NCBI GenBank assembly: GCA_003153875.1
Contig: PMBY01000349.1
Location: forward strand, 1 to 5,927
Length of the DNA: 5,927 bases
Reading direction: 5' to 3'
Origin: Myxococcales bacterium
Lineage (GTDB): Bacteria; Myxococcota; Polyangia; Fen-1088
The notes below the pieces were generated by a model, which made no database searches, was not told the origin of the DNA, and worked only from the letters and a program-made list of their open reading frames with translations. Positions within the stretch are counted from its first letter, which is position 1. The number at the start of each line of letters is the position of its first letter. Made by a program: the position numbers and the translations under genes. This document shows, piece after piece, positions 1-4,631 of this stretch.

Positions 1-659
1 CGTCGCGTTTCGTACAGCACACCGTCGATGCGATAGCGGACGATGACGTCTTTTTCTCCTGGCTCGATGTGAATGTCGCTGGCCCGTTCCTTGACCGCGT
101 TGAACATCAGCGCGTTGACCCAGCGGATGATGGGGGCCTCGTCGTTGACGTCCAGGATGTCCACCAACTCCTCGGCCCCGCCCATTTCGTCTTCGCCCTC
201 GCCCTGGCCCAGGGTGCCCGCGTCCTGCCTGCGCCCGTACACCTGGTTGACGGCGTCCAGGATCTTGTTGCTGGGAACCAGCAGAGGATCGATGTCACCG
301 GCCACCGCACCCCGCAGGTCGTCCAACGCGCCCATGTCGAGCGGGTCGGCGGTGGCTACCGTGACTTTGTTTCCGTCCTTCTTGATGGGCAGCAAGCGGT
401 GCTGTTTGGCAAAGGCGATGGGGACCAAATTGGCAAGGTCGGCGTCGATCTGTTTGAAGTCCAAGTCGGCCGAGAAGGGGATGCCGAGCTGGGTTCCGAG
501 CGCGCGCAGCACATCCTCTTCATTGGTGGCGCGCGCCTTCTGCAAGATCTCGCCGATACGACCACCCTCGCTGACCTGCTGGGCAAGGGCTTGCTCCACC
601 GCCTCGCCAGTGACGGCACCCGCCTCAAGCAGAATCTCGCCCAGTCGCTTGCTCAGCAT
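1..659 (-). CDS. gspE: Type II secretion assembly ATPase GspE, N-terminal 219 codons (3' end outside window)
   Basis: This is the cytoplasmic hexameric ATPase that powers pseudopilus assembly in type II secretion. The ATG at 659-657 lies 2 bp after the gspD stop. An AAGGA at 670-666, inside the last gspD codons, sits 6 nt before it and supports this start. Residues 1-57 carry two MshEN-type motifs (R5-L-G ... Q28 and R34-I-G ... Q57) separated by 5 residues; the rest of the N-terminal domain runs to about residue 140. A short Gly/Glu-rich linker (about 148-163) leads to the start of the ATPase N2 domain, with APIIRWVNAL at 175-184, the family-typical ASDIHIEP at 193-200 and RYRIDGVLYE at 208-217. 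Walker A, Asp box, Walker B, His box and the tetracysteine region would lie beyond position 1. PilB/MshE pilus ATPases share this layout, but the gspC-gspD context makes GspE the best call. The frame is open to the window edge with no frameshift. Confidence 0.93.
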   Translation of the reverse strand, partial: MLSKRLGEILLEAGAVTGEAVEQALAQQVSEGGRIGEILQKARATNEEDVLRALGTQLGIPFSADLDFKQIDADLANLVPIAFAKQHRLLPIKKDGNKVTVATADPLDMGALDDLRGAVAGDIDPLLVPSNKILDAVNQVYGRRQDAGTLGQGEGEDEMGGAEELVDILDVNDEAPIIRWVNALMFNAVKERASDIHIEPGEKDVIVRYRIDGVLYETR

Positions 660-661
660 GC

Positions 662-3517
662 CTATTCCTTGGCCGGCGGGGCAGGCGCGGCCGCGGGAGC
701 CGGGGGCGACGCTTTGCTCGGGGACGCGGCTGTCGGGGCTGCAGGTGCTGCCTTGCTTGGCGACGCGGTGGCCGGGGCTGGCGGTGCTGCCTGGCGTGAT
801 GCCGCGGCTGCCGCCTTGCGCGGCCGCTTGGCCTTGCCCTTCGCCTTGGGCGGCGAAGCGGGTGCCAGCCTCTCCTCGGCGGGAGCCTCTTCATCCATGT
901 CGTCGGCCGGTGCGGCCGGGCCAGTCTCGTCCGCCTGGGGCGCCGTCACAGGCGCACGCTTGGACGCAATCGGATCGATGGGTGTCGAGTCCTCGCCCTC
1001 GTCGCGCTCTCGGATGTCGCGCAACTCCTTCTCTTCCTCCTCCATCTCCCGCACGGTCTTGTTGATCTCCTCCAGCATCCCGCGCTTGCGCCGGAAATCC
1101 AGATCCTTGTCCAGCGACACGCGGTCCTCCAACGTGCTGTAACGCTCGATGAACTCGCGTCGCTCGCGCATCTTCTTCTCTGCCACTCGGCGCAGATCCG
1201 ACAAGTCGGAGATCACGTAGGGCGTGAGCGCGATGATGATGTTGGTCTTTTTCAGATCCTTGCTGGTGTTGCGGAAGAAGAAACCAATGACCGGGATGTC
1301 GCCCAAGATTGGGACTTTGGTCACAGTTTCGCTGGCCCGGTCACTCATCAGGCCGCCGATCACCACCGTCTGCTGGTCGCGTGCCACCACTGTGGTCTTG
1401 GTCGAGCGCTTGGATGTGGCCGGCCCGAGGCCGTTGTAGTTCGCCGCCTCGACGTCGGAGACCTCCTGTTCCACGTCCAACCGGATCACGTTGTGTTCGT
1501 TCACGCTGGGCAGCAGCTTGAGTTTGAGCGCCACGTCCTGGCGGTTGACCGACAGGTACGGCGTGACGGTCGCCGCACCGGTGAGAGCGGTGCCCATCAT
1601 GGCGCCCGGGAAGGGCAGGTTCTCGCCTACGGTGATCTCACCCTCTTGATTGTTCATGATGAGAATGTGTGGGTTGGAGAGCACGTTCACGTCGTTATTG
1701 GTCTGCACCATTTTAAGGAACACGCCGAACGAGGGGATGTTCACGTTGAGGACGCCGAAGATCTTGGTCTGCGATGAGTCGAGGGCGGGTCCGAACAGCG
1801 CCGCGCTCAGACCCCCCATGTCGTTGAGCATGGCCGTAGGATTCATGGCGTCGCCCAGGGTCTTTTGGGCATTGAACCCGCCCAGCAGCAGGCTCTGCTT
1901 TCCCGCGATGTCCTGTCCCTTGCCCGCGTGGTACGAGACACCCATCTCACGGGCCTTGTCGGTGGTGACCTCGAGAATGAGGGCCTCGATGAACACCTGC
2001 TTGCGGGGGGCATCCAGCTTTTCGATCACGCGGCGGAGGGCCTGGAAATCCTTGAACGACGACATGACCAGCAGCGAGTTGGTGGGCGCGTCGAAGGTGA
2101 CGCGCACATCGCCCTCGAACATGAGCGCGCTTTGATTGCCTTGCTGGTTCTGCGCGGGAGTGGCCGCCGTCGGCGCGGCGGAACTTCCTCGGCGCCGGAC
2201 GCCGGTGGCCAGCGAGCCCACCACCTGCACGCCGGTGATGGCACTCAGCGTGGCCGCCAGCTCATCGCAGTTGGCATTGGCGCAATTGTAGATGTGAAAG
2301 CGATCCTGGGCCGCGCCGCGCACCGATTCTTCGGGTGAGACGTCCAACTTGTGGACCAGAATCACCAGCCAATCGTAGGCACGCTGGTTGGCCACGACGA
2401 TGAGACTGTTGGACCTTTCGTCGGGGACGATCTTGGTGATGGTCATCTCCGTCGACAGGTCGCCGGGTGGGCCAGGCTGCGGTTTGGGCGGGGATGGGGG
2501 TGGCGATCCAGGTTGGCGCTTCTGGCCGGAACCCAACTGCTGAACCGGCATGATTTCGGCGATGCGGCCGGCCATGTCGATGGCCGAAGTGTTCTTGATA
2601 CGGATCATCCAGATCCTGTCGCGGTTGGCTGATGGAGTGTCGAACTGCTTGATGATGGACACCATGCGTTCGATGTTTTCCGCTTGGTCCGTGATGATGA
2701 GCGAGGATCGGTAGGAGATGATGTCGGCCGACTCGCTCTTGATGCGGTTGAGCACGGCGTTGGTGAGATCGTTGGTGTCCAGGTACGACACCCGCACCAG
2801 CTTGGTTACGTAGCGCTTGTCATGGGGCACGCGTTCGTTGGCGCCCACAAAGGGCAGAGTGGTGAAGCGAGCCCGGCCTGCTTCGACGATCCGCAGGAAC
2901 TTGCCCGACGGCTCAACCGTCAAGCCCACCGATTCCAGCGCAGCGAAGAAGAGGCGATAGGCCTCCTCGGGCGTGATGAGCTGGGGCGCGATGATGGTGA
3001 CCTTCTTGCCCTGCAGCGGGATGGAAACCAGGAACTGCGAACAGGTGATGCTTGAGATCCAGCCGATCAGATCGATGACATCGGTTTCCGGTTTGAGGTT
3101 CAGCTTCACGATGCGTTTGCCAGGAGGGAGTTTCTTGCAGGAGTTGAACTCCTTCTCGCCCGGCAGCTCGACCACGCCAGGGGCGCCGGGTTTGGCCGGA
3201 CCCGCGGCGGGTTTGGCTGCACCCGGGGCGGGCGCGGGGGCGGGCGCCGGAGGGGGCGGGGCCGGCGCAGGGGCCGGCGGTGCACCCGGGCGGCCCGGGA
3301 GGCGCGGCAAGAGTCGCGATGGCCGCGGCATGGGTCCAGGCGGGGGTGGGGGTGCCGCCTCTGCATGTGCCCACGGTGCCGGCGCGAGGAATGCCACCAG
3401 ATGTGCGGCAAGAGCGACGACGCTGGTGGGGGCCAGTGTGGCGCGGCGGCGTGCAACCGTGGCGCTGGAGAGCGTCGCACGCCCGCCGACATCCGCTTTC
3501 TTGATATTTCGTTTCAT
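662..3517 (-). CDS. gspD: Type II secretion outer-membrane secretin GspD, with extended N- and C-terminal low-complexity regions
   Basis: This 951-residue protein should form the multimeric outer-membrane channel of the T2SS. The ATG at 3517-3515 overlaps the gspC TGA (ATGA); an AAAGGA lies about 12 nt upstream. A signal peptide is seen: basic start, hydrophobic SVVALAAHLVAFLA (32-45), likely cleavage after AHA near 52. A Pro/Ala/Gly linker (about 54-115) precedes N0 (about 135-212), N1 (about 235-295), N2 (about 302-393, with a Pro-rich insertion 329-352) and N3 (about 403-503, with a polar insertion 437-468). The secretin domain (about 506-770) has NNQEGEITVGENLPF (622-636) and the signature VPILGDIPVIGFFFRN (735-750). 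After it come a charged, probably coiled-coil segment (775-840), an acidic stretch and an Ala/Pro/Lys tail to the stop. Many GspD proteins are about 650-750 residues, so the excess lies in these linkers and the tail. Four N0-N3 domains favour GspD over PilQ. No pilotin gene is seen. Confidence 0.96.
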   Translation of the reverse strand: MKRNIKKADVGGRATLSSATVARRRATLAPTSVVALAAHLVAFLAPAPWAHAEAAPPPPPGPMPRPSRLLPRLPGRPGAPPAPAPAPPPPAPAPAPAPGAAKPAAGPAKPGAPGVVELPGEKEFNSCKKLPPGKRIVKLNLKPETDVIDLIGWISSITCSQFLVSIPLQGKKVTIIAPQLITPEEAYRLFFAALESVGLTVEPSGKFLRIVEAGRARFTTLPFVGANERVPHDKRYVTKLVRVSYLDTNDLTNAVLNRIKSESADIISYRSSLIITDQAENIERMVSIIKQFDTPSANRDRIWMIRIKNTSAIDMAGRIAEIMPVQQLGSGQKRQPGSPPPSPPKPQPGPPGDLSTEMTITKIVPDERSNSLIVVANQRAYDWLVILVHKLDVSPEESVRGAAQDRFHIYNCANANCDELAATLSAITGVQVVGSLATGVRRRGSSAAPTAATPAQNQQGNQSALMFEGDVRVTFDAPTNSLLVMSSFKDFQALRRVIEKLDAPRKQVFIEALILEVTTDKAREMGVSYHAGKGQDIAGKQSLLLGGFNAQKTLGDAMNPTAMLNDMGGLSAALFGPALDSSQTKIFGVLNVNIPSFGVFLKMVQTNNDVNVLSNPHILIMNNQEGEITVGENLPFPGAMMGTALTGAATVTPYLSVNRQDVALKLKLLPSVNEHNVIRLDVEQEVSDVEAANYNGLGPATSKRSTKTTVVARDQQTVVIGGLMSDRASETVTKVPILGDIPVIGFFFRNTSKDLKKTNIIIALTPYVISDLSDLRRVAEKKMRERREFIERYSTLEDRVSLDKDLDFRRKRGMLEEINKTVREMEEEEKELRDIRERDEGEDSTPIDPIASKRAPVTAPQADETGPAAPADDMDEEAPAEERLAPASPPKAKGKAKRPRKAAAAASRQAAPPAPATASPSKAAPAAPTAASPSKASPPAPAAAPAPPAKE
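711..768 (-). repeat. Imperfect 19-bp direct repeat in the gspD 3' end
   Basis: Two 19-bp copies on the minus strand (768-750 and 729-711) differ at 3 positions and lie 39 bp apart, start to start, so they are in frame. Each encodes an SPSKA unit (residues 919-923 and 932-936) in the Ala/Pro/Lys-rich tail of GspD. The tail probably grew by small in-frame duplication, and its length may vary between strains. Confidence 0.6.
3225..3261 (+). other. G-quadruplex-type G-run cluster in the gspD linker
   Basis: Six runs of three or more G on the plus strand (3225-3228, 3230-3232, 3236-3240, 3242-3244, 3252-3256, 3258-3261) are separated by loops of 1 to 7 bases, meeting the G3-N1-7 four-run rule. 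The plus strand is the template strand for gspD here, and the sequence encodes Pro/Ala residues about 86-98 of the periplasmic linker. It may simply follow from CCC and GCC codon use in a GC-rich genome. Confidence 0.45.
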
Positions 3518-4446
3518 CGGATTGTGTAGTCCTTTGTGACTTTCTTGCCGTTGGTCTCCATGCCCAGGGACAGATGACTGGCCGACTTGAGCTTGGCGTA
3601 GACTTCGAGGGCCTTTTCGGGACTGGTGATTTCAAGGCCGTTGATGGACGAGATCACGTCGCCGTTCGTCATCCCGATCTTGGCGAAGGGCCCGTCGGGC
3701 TTCACCGCGTAGAGGCGGAAGCCAGCGGCCTTGCCGTCACGCATTTCGGGCACGATGCGCGCCGAGCGCGAGAGCAGCGACATGTTGCCCAACACCGACT
3801 CCAGCGTGCTGCGCTGGATTTCGAAGGCGTTCTCGCCCGTCTTCTTGATGCCTTTGTCCATCTCGACTGAGAGAGGATCGGTTCCGCCAGCTGCCGAAGC
3901 CGCAGGAGGAGGTGCGGGTGGCGCGGGTTTTTCAAAGAGGTCCAGGAACTCAGTCTTGCCGGCATTGTCGAGGTAGATGCGGGTTTCCTGGATCTCGATG
4001 ACCGTGGCCCCGTGGACCTTGCCGCCGACCGGAAACGGCCCAGTGGATTTGATCTCGGTGTCGCGGATGACGGCGATCGACCACTTGATACCGTTGGGCG
4101 GCGGCGCATACATGACGGCTAGCAGGGCCAGGGGAAGCTGGGTCTTGACCGGCTCTGCCGCGCCGGGGTTTTCCGGAACCCCGCCATCGGGATGTGGCTC
4201 CTCGATGATGGGAGGACAGGTTGAACAGAAGATGTTCCGCTTGAGTATTCCCTCGGGTTGCTTGCTGCTGGCGGCGGCCGTGGGCTCGGGCCGGCGCGGC
4301 TTGCTGGCCATGGGGCGCGGGGCGGGTATCGACGCAACCACCTTCGATTCCACCGCGCTCGAGGTCGCGTTGCCGAGAAAAGTTGCACACAGGGCGACGA
4401 CGGCTAGGTCGAGCGCCCAGAGATATTTTCTCAGCAGAGTTTCCAC
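3514..4446 (-). CDS. gspC: Type II secretion inner-membrane platform/clamp protein GspC (HR + PDZ)
   Basis: GspC links the inner-membrane platform to the N0 domain of the secretin and helps select substrates. The start is GTG at 4446-4444, chosen because AGGAAAG lies just upstream and because it precedes the membrane anchor; the next in-frame Met (46) would delete it. The 310-residue protein has a short cytoplasmic N terminus, one transmembrane helix (about 9-27), a Pro-rich periplasmic linker (about 40-65) and an HR domain (about 68-170) beginning with ILKRNIF and including LPLALLAVMYAP (104-115). A second Pro/Ala linker (172-187) follows, then a C-terminal PDZ domain (about 228-310) with GPFAKIGMTNGDVISSINGL at 252-271, the usual PDZ carboxylate-loop and strand pattern. 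Its length is normal for the family. An unusual CSTC pair (C74, C77) lies at the start of the HR domain. The stop overlaps the gspD start by 4 bp, so the two are probably translationally coupled. Confidence 0.92.
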   Translation of the reverse strand: METLLRKYLWALDLAVVALCATFLGNATSSAVESKVVASIPAPRPMASKPRRPEPTAAASSKQPEGILKRNIFCSTCPPIIEEPHPDGGVPENPGAAEPVKTQLPLALLAVMYAPPPNGIKWSIAVIRDTEIKSTGPFPVGGKVHGATVIEIQETRIYLDNAGKTEFLDLFEKPAPPAPPPAASAAGGTDPLSVEMDKGIKKTGENAFEIQRSTLESVLGNMSLLSRSARIVPEMRDGKAAGFRLYAVKPDGPFAKIGMTNGDVISSINGLEITSPEKALEVYAKLKSASHLSLGMETNGKKVTKDYTIR

Positions 4447-4449
4447 GGC

Positions 4450-4455
4450 TTTCCT
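4450..4455 (-). promoter_or_regulatory. Ribosome binding site of gspC
   Basis: AGGAAA reads on the minus strand just upstream of the GTG at 4446, with the AGG core about 6 nt from it. It decides the choice of a GTG start for gspC: no ATG or other well-placed start lies nearby, and the first in-frame downstream Met would remove the transmembrane anchor. Confidence 0.7.
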
Positions 4456-4464
4456 GGCTGCAAG

Positions 4465-4480
4465 AGCAACACCGGGGCCA
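4465..4480 (-). promoter_or_regulatory. Candidate sigma-54 (RpoN) promoter for gspC-gspD-gspE
   Basis: The minus strand reads TGGCCCCGGTGTTGCT from 4480 to 4465, preceded by C. Set against the sigma-54 consensus TGGCACG-N4-TTGCW, it matches TGGC at the -24 element, C at the sixth base, and the full TTGCT at the -12 element, with the obligatory GG-N10-GC spacing. Two of the fixed positions differ (A to C, G to C). Predicted transcription starts near 4454, only about 8 nt before the gspC GTG, so the mRNA leader would be extremely short and part of the ribosome binding site would lie at the very 5' end. The neighbouring upstream gene encodes a sigma-54 activator, which supports the call. It is a sequence match only. 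Confidence 0.6.
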
Positions 4481-4492
4481 GCTGGGCTGTGG

Positions 4493-4513
4493 AAAAACCT
4501 TAATAGATCAAGG
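4493..4513 (-). repeat. AT-rich imperfect inverted repeat followed by T5
   Basis: On the minus strand CCTTGAT-CT-ATTAAGG (4513-4498) forms 7-base arms with one mismatch and is followed by TTTTT (4497-4493). It is the most AT-rich patch of the intergenic region. As RNA it would make only a weak 4-5 bp stem before a U-tract, so it could be a poor intrinsic terminator for the upstream regulator. Alternatively it could be a bending or protein-binding site: it lies about 40-60 bp upstream of the predicted sigma-54 start, where IHF often binds. An ATCAA on the plus strand at 4507-4511 resembles part of the IHF consensus, but the TTR half is off by one base. The function is unresolved. Confidence 0.3.
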
Positions 4514-4543
4514 TAGTTATGGCTTGAGACCGTTCATCTTGCC

Positions 4544-4556
4544 TGCCAATTTGGCA
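4544..4556. promoter_or_regulatory. Perfect 13-bp palindrome, candidate activator binding site (UAS)
   Basis: TGCCAA-T-TTGGCA is a perfect dyad with 6-base arms and a 1-base centre. A second, overlapping 10-bp palindrome, CAAGGCCTTG, lies at 4555-4564, and CTTGCC (4538-4543) can also pair with GGCAAG (4553-4558). The centre at 4550 is about 96 bp upstream of the predicted sigma-54 start near 4454, within the usual range for enhancer sites of NtrC-family activators. The dyad has no T-run on either side, which argues against an intrinsic terminator. That the adjacent response regulator binds it is an inference from position and symmetry only. Confidence 0.42.
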
Positions 4557-4587
4557 AGGCCTTGTAAGAGGGAAGGCGCAACGGGGC

Positions 4588-4608
4588 ACGCGTTGGTCCA
4601 ATTCGCGT
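4588..4608. repeat. Interrupted inverted repeat downstream of the regulator gene
   Basis: On the minus strand ACGCG (4608-4604) and CGCGT (4592-4588) are complementary, and between them TTGG-A-CCAA forms an inner dyad, with two unpaired A residues on one side. It begins 24 bp after the regulator stop codon. It may be a hairpin at the 3' end of that transcript, without a U-tract, or a second protein-binding dyad 134-154 bp upstream of the predicted gspC promoter start. Chance occurrence in GC-rich sequence is also possible. Confidence 0.3.
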
Positions 4609-4631
4609 ATGCATGGTCCCGACCGCGAGCA

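Noticed and set aside
107..628. Two short minus-strand frames (107-310 and 356-628) within gspE
   Set aside because: They are in a different frame from the continuous GspE reading frame starting at 659, which carries clear ATPase-family motifs; they are Arg/Pro-rich shadows.
69..1142. Long plus-strand open frame of 357 codons opposite gspE and gspD
   Set aside because: It lies antisense to recognisable gspE and gspD, crosses their junction, is low-complexity in its second half and has no recognisable domain; it is a GC-bias shadow.
2913..3635. 240-codon minus-strand frame overlapping gspC and gspD
   Set aside because: It overlaps two well-supported genes in another frame and has Arg/Pro/Gly-biased composition without any domain.
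4538..4564. Intrinsic terminator for the regulator gene
   Set aside because: The dyad is strong but has no U-tract on either strand and lies about 70-95 bp after the stop codon, so a protein-binding site is more likely.
4552..4566. Second sigma-54-like match on the plus strand (TGGCAAGGCCTTGTA)
   Set aside because: The spacing between the GG and the T-T-G element is one base short and the -12 GC is absent; no plus-strand gene follows.
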